In this document: in pieces, positions 35,801 to 47,837 of the stretch | How positions within the stretch are numbered: the stretch's first letter is position 1 | Layout of the letters: every line of letters starts with the position of its first letter | Source: Sorghum bicolor | Taxonomy: Eukaryota > Streptophyta > Magnoliopsida > Poales > Poaceae | Assembly: GCF_000003195.3 (NCBI RefSeq) | Contig: NW_018396401.1 | Span: 310,660 to 374,659, forward strand | DNA: 64,000 nt | Direction: 5' to 3' | Position numbers and translations under genes: made by a program | The notes under the pieces: generated by a model | Database searches by the model: none | Told to the model about the DNA's origin: nothing | What the model saw: only the letters and a program-made list of their open reading frames with translations

Positions 35801-38429
35801 CTATGGTGCATTAGGCACAAACTATGCACCTATCTTGCCCCGAAACTAACATTGTATCCAAACAGACCGAAGCGAGATTCCATATGACACACGTCATCTA
35901 GGAGTTCCATTGGGTTCGTCCAAATTGATTTTGTTAACATATGGTACGTTCCATGCAAACTATGCAACTATCTTGCATCAAGATTAGCACTATATCCGAA
36001 CAGACCAAATCGAGCCTCCAGTTGAGCCTCTTCAACTACGAGTACCATCGGGTGCTTCTAAAATGGTTTCTTAGCCTATGGTGCATTAGGCATAAACCGT
36101 GCACATATCTTCTACCAAAACTAACAATGTCTATAAACGAACCGAAGCAAGATTCCATATGACACACATCATCAAGGAGTTATATCAGGTGTGTCCTAAT
36201 TGATTTCTAAGCATATCGTATGTCCCATGCAAACCGTGCATCTATCTTGCATCAAGATTAGCACTATCTCCAAACAGACCAAATCAAGCTTTCACTTGAG
36301 CCCCTTTACCTAGGAGTACCATCGGGTGCATCCAAAATGGTTTCTTATTCTATGGTGCATTAGGTGCAAACCGGTTACCTATCTTACACTGAAACTAACA
36401 CTGTCTCTAAACAGACCGAAGTGAGATTCCATATGATACATGTCATCTAGTAGTTCCATCTGATGCGTCCAAATTGATTTCTGAGCATATGGTATGTTCC
36501 ATGCAAATCGTGTATCTATCTTCCATCAAGATTAGCACTATCTCTAAACAGACCGAACCGAGCCTACACTTGAGCCTCTTCACCTAGGAGTACCAACAGG
36601 TGCTTCCAAAATGGTTTCTTAGAGTTTGGTGCATTAGGCGCAAACCGTGCACATATCTTGCACCAAAACTAATACTGTCCAAATTAATTTCTAAGCATAT
36701 GGTACGTTCCATGCAGACCGTGCATCTATCTTGCATCAAGATTAGCAATATCTCCTAATAGACCAAACCGAGCTTTCATTTGATCCTTTTAACTAGGAGT
36801 ACCATTAGGTGCGTCCAAAATGGTTTCTTAGCCTGTGCTGCATTATGTGCAAACCTTGCACTTATCTTGCACCGAAACTAACACTATCTCCAAACAGACC
36901 GAAGCAAGATTTCATATGACACACGTCATCTAGTTGTTCCATCATGTGCGTCCAGATTGATTTCCAAGGATTTGGTATGTTCCATGCAAACCATGCACCT
37001 ATCTTGCATCAAGATTAGCACTATCTCCAAACAGACCGAACCGAGCATCCACTTGAGCTCCTTCACCTAGGAGTACCAACAAGTGCGTCCAAAATGGTTT
37101 CTTATACTATGATGCATTAGGTGCAAACTGTGCACCTATCTTGCACCAAAACTAACAATGTCTCCAAATGGACCGATGCAAGATTCCATATGACACACGT
37201 AATCAAGGAGTTCCATCGGGTGCATCCAAATTGATTTCCTAGCATATGGTATGTTCCCTGCAAATCATGCACCAACCTTGCATAAGGTTTAGCACTATCT
37301 CCAAACACCCGAACCATGCTTCCACTTGAGCCTCTTCACCCAAGAGTACCAAATAGTGCGTCCAAAATTGTTTCTTAGACTATGGTGCATTAGGCACAAA
37401 CTGTGCACCTATCTTGCACTAAAACTTATGATGTCTACAAACGGACCGAAGCAAGATTCCATATGACACACGTTATCTAGGAGTTCCATTGGGTGGGTCC
37501 AAATTGATTTCTATGCATATGGTATGTTCCTTACAAATCATGCACCTATCTTGCATCAAGATTAGCACTATCTCCAATTAGATCAAACCGAGCTTTCACT
37601 TGAGCCTTTGACCTAGGAGTACCATCGGATGCGTCCAAAATGGTTTCTTAGCCTATGCTGCATTATGTGCAAACCTTGCACTTATCTTGCACCGAAACTA
37701 ACACTCTCTCCAAATAGATAGAAGCAAGATTTCGTATGACACATGTCATCCAGGAGTTCCGTCATGTGCGTCCAGATTGATTTCCAGGCATTTGGTATGT
37801 TCCATGCAAACCGTGCACCTATCTTGCATCAAGATTAGAACTATCTCCAAACAGACCGAACCGAGCAACCACTTGAGCCCGTTCACCTAGGAGTACCAAC
37901 AAGTGCGTCCAAAATGGTTTCTTAGACTATGATGCATTAGGTGCAAACTGTGCACCTATCTTGCACTGAAACTAACAATGTCTCCAAATGGACCGAAGCG
38001 AGATTCCAAATGACACACATCATCAAGGAGTTCCATCGGGTGCATCCAAATTGATTTCCAATCATATGGTATGTTCCATGCAAACCATGCACCTACCTTG
38101 CATAAGGATTAGCACTATCTCACAACTAACCAAACCAAGCTACCACTTGAGCCTCTTCACCTAGCAGTACCAAAAAGTGCGTCCAAAATGGTTTCTTAGA
38201 CTATGGTGCATTAGGTGCAAACTGTGCACCTATCTTGCACCGAAACTAACAATGTCTCCAAATGGACCGAAGCGAGACTCCATATGACACACGTCATCAA
38301 GGAGTTCCATCGAGTGCGTCGAAATTGATTTCTAAGCATATGGTATGTTCCATGCAAACCATGCACCTACCTTGCATAAGGATTAGCACTATGTCCAAAC
38401 TGACCGAACCAAGCTTCCACTTGAGCCTC
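32890..38429. repeat. Centromere-type tandem satellite, array 2
   Basis: The same monomer family as 1-7020. A higher-order unit of 2126 bp is clear: 32951 recurs at 35077, and 33815 at 35941, with the same shortened monomer ('ctaatactgtccaaattaat') at about 34540 and 36667. The last stretch (about 37100-38429) is less regular. The array ends at the LTR of the second Sirevirus inserted at 38430. Confidence 0.93.
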
Positions 38430-40526
38430 TGAAAGCCCAAGTTTGGTTTTGGTAATTAATGACACCAAGTTGCTAATGCTTTGTGTTCAAGTGATTTGAG
38501 TTAGGCATAGCAACCCATTTGAAGAAGGCGCAACGTGCCATGAGTGATGGACACAAGGTCATAAAGAGAGAAGGCATGAAGTGGAGATCATGGTGATGGA
38601 CAAGGAGTAAAGTGATCAAGGCAAAGGTATAAACATAGGATTTTGCTTTTGCCGGTCTAAGATGAGTAGAGAAGTGATTGACCGGATTTAAGATAGATAG
38701 CCGTACTATAAAGAGGGGAAATCTCTAATTGCAATGGTTATCTAGTGCAACTAAGTGTGAGTCTCATTTGCATATACCTAGCGCTTAGTGACGTGGTGAG
38801 TTGCATGAGAAAGCCTATAAAAATGTTTGTGAAATGCTAACACACATGCACATGGTGGTGTACACTTGGTGGTGTTGGCACATTTGCAAAGGAGAAGGTG
38901 TTGAAGTTGATTTTGATCAACTTGGAGAAGAGAAAGAAGCTTTTCGGTGTTCTCCGGACATTAGGATGGCTTTTAGATTGAAATGTTGCTTTGATCCATT
39001 ATGGTTTGGATTGAGTATCCATATGGATTGTATAGCCCTCTGAGTAAGCTTTCCAAAATGTCCAAGATCATCGAATTCAGAGTTCGGAGCTAAAAGTTAG
39101 CATCCTAACAAGGTTTGAGTTGGTGCTGAAAATGCAGGACCGGAAGTTCCGGTGGGACTTCCGGTGCGTGACCGGAAGTTCCGGTCAGCCTGACAGGAAG
39201 TTCCGGTTGGGCTGTGAGAGATGCGCTCGCGTTTGAGAAAACACTTCCGGTGTCTGACCGAAAGTTCCGGTCGATGACCAGAAGTTCCGGTCCACAACCG
39301 AAAGTTCCGGTCCATGAACGGGAGTCCGCATAGGAGCCTTTGCGCATGGCCTCGCGTGTCAGGATTCACTTCTGGTCTCTGACCGGAAGTTCCGGTGGAA
39401 CTTCCGGTGGGTCCGAGTCTCTCACAATGGTCAGATCTGCTTGGCCACAACGGTCAGATCTGCTTGGATCGAGGCTCCAACGGTCAGATCTGGTTGGACC
39501 GGAAGTTCCGGTCCCAGGCACCGGAACTTCCGGTGCCACACTATAAATACTCGTTTCCCTTGTTTCTAACCGGGTACTTCGCATAGAACATATTTTCTGA
39601 ATTTCGGTGGCTCTTCCAAAGAGTAGAGAAAGCTCTCCCCTCCTCCTCTCTCACTCCCTAAGCTTTGTGCTCCATTCAAGTGAGAGATTGAGCTCTAGTG
39701 ATAGATCTGAGAGCTTCAAGAGCATCTCTTCCCTCTCCTCTCCATCCCCATAGCTTGGTGCTCTTTGGTGAGAGGATTTGGGAAACCCTAGTGTTGTGCA
39801 TTTGTGATTTCATTCTTGTGGCACTAGGTGGTGATTGCAAGTGTGGATTTCTTGTTACTCTTGGGTGTTTCCCGACGCCCTAGACAGCTTGGTGCAAGGG
39901 AGGTGTTGAGCTCGTGATTGGAGATTGTTTCGAGCCTCACCAAGTGATTTGTGAGGGGTTCTTGAGCCTTCCCCGCGGGAGATCGCAATTGGCTACTCTA
40001 GTGGATTGCTCATGGCTTGGAGTATCCCCATCTTGTGAGTGGATGTGCGGCACCCGCTGAGGGTTTGGCTTTGGATTGCCAATTAGCTCGTGATCCATTA
40101 AGTGGGTGTATCGCCACAACGAGGACTAGCTTGCCGGGAAGCAAGTGAACCTCGGTAAAAATCTTGTGTCATTTCTTGCCGAGGACTCTCTCGTAATTAT
40201 GAGTGATTGGTTGGATATATCTCTACTCTACAACGTTGGTATAACAATCACTCTCCACTCCTTTACTTACTTGTTTATCTTGCTAGTTGTTTAGCTTGTT
40301 TAGTTTAGTCTTCTTGTTTAGGAGTGTAGCAAGTTCGTAGTTGTGCTTTCTTGTTGTAACTTGTGTTTAGCTTTCTTGCTAGACTTGTGTTGGTGGCTTG
40401 CATAGCTTAGTTGTGCTAGTGCTAGAATAGCTTCGCCTTTTGTTTTACTAACCAACTTGTCTAGTTGAAGTTTGTAGAAATTTTAAATAGGCTATTCACC
40501 CCCCCTCTAGCCATTTGGACCTTTCA
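38430..40526 (+). repeat. 5' LTR of the second Sirevirus
   Basis: 2097 bp. It contains 'gatagatagccgtactataaagagggg' style leader sequence shared with the first Sirevirus (near 38690), the palindrome array at 39138-39537, TATAAATA at 39542-39549 and the shared 'aggctattcacccccc' 3' end. No 3' LTR is in the window. Confidence 0.9.
39138..39537. promoter_or_regulatory. Array of ACCGGAAGTTCCGGT palindromes in the U3
   Basis: About a dozen full or half copies of ACCGGAAGTTCCGGT (7-bp arms around one central base) lie just upstream of the TATA box at 39542. A second motif, 'caacggtcagatctg', is repeated three times at about 39427-39492. Position and CCGG core match the CACCGGACGC array of the other Sirevirus, but the sequence between the cores differs. 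Confidence 0.85.
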
Positions 40527-40528
40527 AG

Positions 40529-40540
40529 TGGTATCAGAGC
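40529..40540 (+). promoter_or_regulatory. Primer binding site (initiator tRNA-Met)
   Basis: TGGTATCAGAGC, two bases after the LTR. Confidence 0.95.
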
Positions 40541-40583
40541 CGAGGCACCGTTTATTTGAGGCTTAACAACCTACGGTGAAGAA

Positions 40584-41694
40584 ATGGCTCTTAGTTTGCA
40601 TATCAACAACACCAAGAAGGCACCTTACTTTGATGGCACCAATTATGCTTATTGGAAGGTCAAGATTACCGCCCATCTCAAGTCAATCAATAGAGAAGTT
40701 TAGAAGGTGACCGAAACAAAGTTTGAGGTTGCAAATGAGAATGCACCTACACCGGTTGAAGAAAAGAAGCTTCAATGCAATGACATTGCAATAAGTGCTC
40801 TTCATGAAGCTCTTGATGATAAGACCTTTGAGCAAATCAAGAACATTGAGATTGCTCATGATGCATGGGCAAAACTAGAAGAAACATTTGAGGGCACCAA
40901 GGGAACCAAGACCGCCAAGGCATATATCCTCCAAGAAAAGTTCTCAAGCTTCAAGATGCAAGAAGATGAAAGTGTGCCGGAGATGTTTCACCGGTTGCAA
41001 GTTATTGTGAATGAGCTCAAGGCACTTGGGGAAGAAGTGAAGGATAGTCAATTCTCTATGAAGTTCTTGAGAACCTTACCCAAGAGATTTGACACTTCGA
41101 TCACCGTGTTAGTCAAGACAACACTTAGTGAATCAACTCCCCAACAAGTGTTCCAAGAAGTGATGACCGATGATGCTTATAGAGAAGATGATGAGAAGGA
41201 TGAGTTGATCAAAAAGAAGAAGAAGGATGGTGAGAAGAAGGATGATGAGAAGAAGAAAAGTGTGGCATTCAAGGCCTCCTCATCCAAGGGCAAAGCCAAG
41301 ATAGAGTCAACAAGTGAAGAAGAAGCAAGCACTTGTGATAGTGATGAAGATGAGGAGATGGCTCTTCTTGTCAAAAGATTTGGCAAGTTTGTGAAGAAGA
41401 AGGGCTATCAGGCAAGAAGGAAGAAGAGCTCCTCCAAGAAGAATGACCATTCCATGAGGTGCTTTAGATGCCATAGCAAGGATCATCTCATCGCCAAGTG
41501 TCCTTATGATAGTGATGATGAAGATGCTATCAAGAAAGAAAGAAAGAAGCAAAAGAAGAAGCAAGAAAAGAAGGAAGGCTCAAACAAGAAGAAGGGTGAT
41601 GCCCATGTTGCAACTTGGGATAGTGATGACTCCTCAAGTGATGAGGAGAGCACCAAGAAGAAGGCGCATGCTAGCATTGCCATTCAAGGAAAAA
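40584..41694 (+). pseudogene. gag: Sirevirus gag, broken and truncated
   Basis: The frame starts ATG at 40584 (MALSLHINNTKKAPYFDGTN), meets a TAG at 40701-40703 where related Gag has Trp (a G-to-A change explains it), and then continues open to 41694. It contains the UBN2-type region ('FEQIKNIEIAHDAWAKLEETFEGT'), Lys/Ser-rich tracts and one zinc knuckle CFRCHSKDHLIAKC (near 41459). The coiled coil, second knuckle and pol are missing because the gypsy LTR begins at 41695. The last apparent residues to 41723 come from that LTR. Confidence 0.9.
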
Positions 41695-42610
41695 TGATAT
41701 GCTCACGCCTAGGGATAGCGTGAGACAAGTCGTTGTGGCCCGATCTTCTCGTAGGATTCGCGAACTTGATAACTTGTCGCTGCGTGACCTGGTGAAGAGG
41801 CAGTGCACCACGAGGCTGTCCACGCGACGAACTACCGAGACAATCACCCTTCCACGTACCGACGAACAGCCCACGCAATCACGCCGTATAGACGTGAAGG
41901 CACAAACTGGATGAACCGCAGTTCGGCGTTCTACAACTCCCTCAGGAATCGAAAGAACAAGTTTTGCAAGCCTCTCAAGACTCACGCATAAACAAAACTC
42001 CACGAGTTTGTGTATTCTGAATTTTAACCAAGCAAGATGTGTCCTTTCATTGTCTAGTACAAGAGATATATATAGATAGGGGCGTTCAGCTTTGAATACA
42101 TGACAACATGCACATCCACTAGTGGATTTCGTGGCTGGTTCGCGCGTCTTCTCAGCTTCTGGCAGCAATTACTAAAATGAGCATAACTCTTTATTGGGAA
42201 GTCTAAATAATGAACCGTTTGATGGGCTGCAACATAGACTTAAAGATGCTTTCATCCATATGTAGAATGCCACGTAACTCCTTGTATTCTGTCCGTGGTG
42301 ATGCTTGGAATTTGTACCATGGGTCAGCCATCTAGCTTCTGGTTGCCTTCTCATGCAGAAGTAATTAACCACCATTTTATTTATGCACACGATAGGCTTC
42401 TTGGTTCAGATGTCCAAAGGCTTGAATCCATCTTCATCCCATGCTGGTTCATACCCTCCATCATTCCTAAGGACATTGAAACAAGAACTCAAAAGTATAG
42501 GATCATTCAACATAAACTGATTATTAAACATAAGGTTAGCGTTCACCTGAGAATGAATTTCCTTCTCCAATTGTTTAGCTCTACTTCTTGTAATTGGACC
42601 ACTTATATCA
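41695..42610 (-). repeat. 3' LTR of a CRM-like Ty3/gypsy element (minus strand)
   Basis: On the minus strand the LTR would start TGATATAAG at 42610 and end GAGCATATCA at 41695, a perfect 6-bp terminal inverted repeat (TGATAT/ATATCA), 916 bp long. A TATA-like 'ctatatatatctc' lies at about 42066-42082. The first 200 bases overlap the end of the integrase frame, an arrangement known for centromeric CRM elements. The second LTR is not in the window, so the edges rest on the inverted ends and the break in the Sirevirus gag. Confidence 0.7.
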
Positions 42611-45240
42611 AGTGGAGTTTCATTTGAAGATGAATGAATGCTAGGGATGTCCTCATCAGCCTCCCCCTCTTGAGAAGGAGTCGTCCTCGACTCAGGCTCA
42701 CCAACAAATGGAAGCAAGTCTTTGACATTGAATGTTGGACTAACATTGGAATATTCAGGTGGCAGCTCAATTTTGTATGCATTATCATTTATCTTTTTTA
42801 GAACCTTGAATGGACCATCACCTCTAGGTGATAACTTACTCTTACGTTGTTGGGGAAATCGATCCTTGCGTAGATGCAACCACACGCGGTCACCGGGCTG
42901 AAATGTAACCTTCTTCTTACCTTTGTTCGCTTGCTTTGCATATTGTGCTGATTTCTTCTCAATATTTCTTCTTGTCTCATCATGTAGCTTCTTGATAAAG
43001 TTGGATCTCTTCGCTGCATCCAAGTTAACTTGTTCCTGTAATGGTAAAGGCAAAAGATCCATGGGAGTATGTGGCTTAAAACCATAAACAATTTCAAATG
43101 GACAAAAATTTGTTGTGGAATGTAGTGCCCTATTATAAGCAAATTCGACATGTGGAAGACATTCTTCCCACTGCTTCAAATTCTTTTTTAGCACGGCACG
43201 CAGCATGGTGGACAGGGTACGGTTGACAACTTCAGTTTGCCCATCCGTTTGTGGATGACAAGTGGTGGAAAATAACAACTTCGTGCCAAGTTTAGCCCAT
43301 AATGTCTTCCAAAAATAGCTCAGGAATTTTGTATCTCGGTCTGAAACAATAGTCTTTGGCACTCCATGTAAACGAACAATCTCCCTGAAAAACAAATCAG
43401 CAACGTGTGAAGCATCATCGCTCTTGTGACATGGAATAAAATGTGCCATTTTTGAGAAGCGATCAACAATAACGAAGATAGAGTCCCTCCCCCTCTGAGA
43501 CCTTGGTAATCCCAGAATAAAATCCATGGATATATCTTCCCAAGGTACAGTTGGGATTGGTAATGGAGTATAGAGACCATGGGGATTAAGGCGGGACTTA
43601 GCTTTCAAGCAGATTATGCAGCGCTCGACATGTCGTTGAACATCACGTCGCATATGTGGCCAAAAAGAAATGATCAGAGAGCATGTCCAATGTCTTTTTG
43701 ATGCCAAAATGACCACCTAAGCCACCAGCATGTGCTTCCTGTAAAAGAACTTGACGAATCGAGCAGGCTGGAATGCATAGTTTGTTAGTTTGAAATAAAA
43801 AATCATCATGTACATAATACTTGTCCCAGCCTTTTCCAGCAATGCAATGAGAGAAAGGTTCTTTAAAATCAGAATCAGTTGCATAGAGAGTTTTAATGGA
43901 TTCCAAACCAAGCACTTTTGTATCTAATTGTGTAACCAAACCACACCTTCTTGACAAAGCATCTGCAACAATGTTATCTTTACCACGCTTATGTTTAACA
44001 ACATACGGAAATGTTTCTATGAACTCGATCCATTTAGCATGTCTACGATTCAGTTTGCCTTGACTTTTTAAATATTTCAAAGCTTCATGATCAGAATGGA
44101 TGACAAATTCTTTAGGTAACAAATAATGTTGCCAAACTTCCAAAACTCGAACTAAGGCATAAAGCTCTTTATCATAGACAGAATAATTCAGATGTGGACC
44201 ATTTAACTTTTCAGAAAAGTAGGCAATAGGTTTACCTTCTTGAAGTAGCACACCTCCAATGCCAATACCACTTGCATCACATTCAATCTCAAAAGTCTTA
44301 CCGAAGTTAGGTAGCTGCAGCAGTGGTGCTTCACAAAGCTTTCTTTTTAACTCTACAAAGGCTTGCTCTTGGTCATCTCCTCATTTGAATGGAACATCCT
44401 TCTTTGTCAAGTTGTTAAGTGGTGCAGCGACCGTGCTGAAATCTTTAACAAATCGTCGATAGAAACCTGCAAGACCATGGAAACTTCGAATTTGGCTCAC
44501 ATTTGTAGGAGTAGGCCAATCCTTTATTGCCTTAACCTTCTCTTCATCAACCTGGATGCCATCTGCAGTCACAACAAAACCAAGAAAAACAACACGATTT
44601 GTGCAAAATGTGCACTTAGCAATGTTGGCATACAATTTCTCTTCCCTCAAAACAGCAAGTACTTGATGGATATGATCAAGATGTTCATCAAATGATTTGC
44701 TATAGATCAGAATATCATCAAAATAAACAACTACAAACTTGCCAATGAAAGCTCGTAAAACATGATTCATTAAGCGCATAAAAGTTGAAGGAGCATTTGT
44801 CAAGCCAAAGGGCATCACAAGCCATTCATACAAGCCAAATTTGGTTGTAAATGCTGTCTTCCATTCATCACCAATTTTCATGCGAATTTGGTGATAGCCA
44901 CTGCGTAAATCAATCTTGGTGAAAATAGTTGAGCCGCTCAATTCATCTAACATGTCATCAAGCCTAGGAATGGGATGGCGATATCGTACAGTTATAGCAT
45001 TAATGGCACGACAATCGACACACATGCGCCAAGATCCATCTTTCTTAGGGACCAAAAGTACTGGAACAGCACAAGGTGATAGAGATTCACGAACATACCC
45101 TTTGTCCAAAAGCTCTTTTACCTGTCGCTGAATTTCTTTGGTCTCACAAGTGTCAAGAGTATCATCTGGTACCAAAGCCTTCGTTTCCTTGGTAGGATTG
45201 TTCTTGATTTTGGTAGGATAGAGTTTAAATACCTACTGTC
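42406..45240 (-). pseudogene. pol: CRM-like Ty3/gypsy pol (RT-RNase H-INT), minus strand
   Basis: RT runs from about 45150 ('[20 protein letters not shown]', catalytic YFDD near 44714-44720) to RNase H ('[20 protein letters not shown]', '[14 protein letters not shown]') and integrase (zinc region '[13 protein letters not shown]', DDE motifs 'SMDFILGLP', 'VSDRDTKF', '[11 protein letters not shown]', a GPF module, and a C-terminal '[11 protein letters not shown]' tail). RT before integrase marks Ty3/gypsy. There is no chromodomain, and the tail overlaps the LTR, as in the CRM lineage. Damage: TGA at 44383-44381 and a one-base insertion in an A run (plus strand 43662-43666) before the integrase zinc region. 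Upstream of RT the protein reads PDDTLDTCE fused to TKEIQRQV, which looks like an internal deletion joining gag to RT. Confidence 0.87.
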
Positions 45241-46100
45241 CACTGAGAGCCAAAAAGAAAACCTACAGCCCAAATTCATATGTGCTACTGATTTTGTAGT
45301 TTGCTTTATCGAGTTTTAATCCTTTAATATTTGTCTAGTTGCTGAATTTTTCTTTTCCACATTGTTCTAGTTATTATCTTTGTTCTAATCATCAAATTGC
45401 TTGCTGCATGTACCCATCCATCCCACCCTTGATCTGATCATCATTGCTTGCTGCGTATATATAAACAAAAAAAATACCCACCCATCCCACCCTTGTTTTC
45501 TAACCGCCACATATTCCCCACCGCAGTTTCTTGTTTTTGTGCTGCACCATCCATCTTAGTGATCCCCTTTAGTTGAAAGTTATGCTGCGTTTGACACAGA
45601 GGTTAAAAGAAAAGATGTCTATGGGTCAAAAGAAGGACTGAAAACGAGTTTTTGTTCCAAAAAAAAAGAGAAAAAAAAAAGAAAAGAAGAAAGAAAAAAA
45701 AAAGAAAAACAAAAAGAGAACTGTGTGCAGCACACCAAAAAGGGGTTTGGGCAGCAACAAGTTTTCGGTTGGTGCAAATTGGTGATCATCTATCCACTTA
45801 CTACATCTCATTCCTTTCTTTGTGCATCCTTTCCTTTATATTCAGCAACTTAGACTTCTGTTCTTGGATTATTATTTGGTTTTGCATCACTACATTTCAG
45901 TGCATTCCACTAACATATTACCCCACCAAGCTCCACTTAAAGCACCATGAGTTGTTGCACCGTCGTCGCTGTTACAATCACTCTTCCCTACAGATCGCAG
46001 CCCCGGTTCTTGCTCTTTTCAGGGAGAGAAAGAACTTGTTTTGTAAGTGGTGAGGGAGTGATTCCACATATATATTGTCCTTTTTTTTTCCTCTACTAAC
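45241..46100 (+). other. 5' leader of a CRM-like Ty3/gypsy element
   Basis: Non-coding DNA with pyrimidine-rich stretches and a long A/G run at 45657-45720, ending at the gag ATG. Positions 45490-46100 are repeated in inverted orientation at 63390-64000. No PBS or LTR edge is visible before the junction with the minus-strand pol near 45240. Confidence 0.7.
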
Positions 46101-47837
46101 ATGGCAGGACGTGGAGATGGTGCCGCTATTTCGGTGGAGGAATTTCAGGAGTTGCGTACACAAATGAATGATTTGGTGCAGCAGCTCCAAACTCTCCAAT
46201 TGAACATACCACGTCGAGAACCGCCACCAAATGAGGATGATGATATTGACGAGGAGGATGAGCCACCGCGTCGTCCCGCTGGTCGTGGACGTGGCGGGCG
46301 TGGTCATGGTCTTCTTAATTTTGGTCGTGCTCGGCGCATTCCTGTTCGAGGTGGACGAGATTATGATGGTGATGATGATATGTTGTCTGACATGGATGAT
46401 CATCGCCATGGTGGCCATCGTGGTTATCGTGACCGCCACCGTCGCCTTGATGATGATGGTTTAAGCAAAGTGAAAGTGTCTATTCCAAAATTTAATGGAA
46501 AAGAAAGTGCTGATGATTATTTTGAGTGGGAGACTAAGGTTGAACAGATCTTTGATTTGTATCCTTATCCTCCTGTCAAGAAAGCAAAGCTTGCTGCAAT
46601 TGAGTTTTCAGGCTATGCAATCACTTGGTGGAATCAAGTGTGTACTGAACTCCGACGCGCTGGACATGATCGTATTACTTGGGAAGACATGAAGAGGGAA
46701 ATGCGACGTCGTTTTGTTCCTGCATATTACTCTCGTGATCTACATTTGAAGCTAAAACGTCTTGTGCAAGGTACTCGTACTGTTGATGAATATTTTCAAG
46801 AATTGGAAATGTGTTTACTTCGTACAGGGATAACTGAAGATGAGGAATCCACAATGGCTCGATTTCTGGTTGGCCTCAATAAGCCCATTGCTGATAAAGT
46901 GGATATGACAAACTACACATGTCTCACTGAGTTGGTACATTTTGCAAAAAGGGCAGAACGACAACTTGCTCGATCTTATAAAGATCGTGCTTCATTTTCA
47001 GCTCATAATAGTGCTACTTCATGGCGCCAGTCACAGCAGCACGGGTCAGGGGTGCACACACCTACATCTCGTGCAACTTCTTCCAAACATTTTGATTCCA
47101 AAGGCAAAGCTGTAAGCTCTACTCAGTCCAGCTCCTCTGCTACTGCAGCCCCAAGGCATACAAGCAAGATTGAGTGTTTTAAGTGTGGTGGTCATGGGCA
47201 TAAGCAAGCTGAATGTCCCAATCGTCGTACGATTATTGCCCTTGCTGATGGTACATATGATTCACAAAGTGAAGAGGAGGACGAGTTTCACAATGTCTTT
47301 GCAGATCATACTCTTGACACTTGTGAGTATTCAGCTGAGGATGGTACTTTTGAGCTAGGTCTGAATTGTTTAGCTATTCAACCTATTCTAACTTTTGCTC
47401 CCAGTGACATGATAGAAGATGTTATTTCTCCATATTCTAATGAGATTACTAGTGCTGATTTTGATGAGTTGCTTGCTGATTTTCCTGATTTGGAGCCTTC
47501 TAAAATGAATAGATCATCTCCTTATTTGGTGGTTAGAAGAGTTCTTTCCACTCAGTTTGTTGCTGCTGAACAAGGACAACGTCATAATTTGTTTCAGTCC
47601 CGATGCAAAGTGAAAGGTCAAGTGTGTCGTTTCATCATAGATGGTGGGAGCTGCAATAATATTGTTAGTGCCTTGCTTGTTGAGAAGCTTGGCCTACCAA
47701 CACGCCGCCATCCACACCCTTACCATATGCAGTGGCTGAATAATTCAGGGGACAGTGAAGGTCTCATCCATGGTTCGTTTGTCTTTCTCCATTGGTGACT
47801 ATCATGGTGAGGTTGATTGTGATATTGTACCCATGCA
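46101..47837 (+). pseudogene. gag: CRM-like gypsy Gag and start of protease, truncated
   Basis: The frame starts MAGRGDGAAISVEEF with an Arg/Gly-rich segment (about 50-90). The retrotransposon gag domain follows ('PKFNGKESADDYFEWE', 'LKRLVQGTRTVDEYFQELE'), then a zinc knuckle CFKCGGHGHKQAEC (near 47176), then an aspartic protease (IDGGSCNN near 47640). The frame is lost near 47770-47798, where an alternate frame continues as 'FSIGDYHGEVDCD', so one base is missing or extra. The element is cut at 47837/47838, where chromovirus sequence begins through a short shared 'aagcac'. Gag and pol in one frame fits the CRM lineage. The pol at 42406-45240 belongs to the same family but points the other way. 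Confidence 0.87.

Larger units (their letters stand above)
38430..41694 (+). mobile_element. Second Sirevirus (Ty1/copia), 5' part only
   Basis: A 5' LTR, PBS and most of gag are present. The sequence then stops inside gag at 41694, where a minus-strand gypsy LTR begins. The LTR edges (TGAAAGCCCAAGTTTGG...GGACCTTTCA) are closely related to the first Sirevirus, but the middle differs, so this is a related family. It was inserted directly into satellite DNA. Confidence 0.9.

Noticed and set aside
45652..46053. Lys-rich ORF before the CRM-like gag.
   Set aside because: It arises from an A/G run in the 5' leader; no start context or domain.
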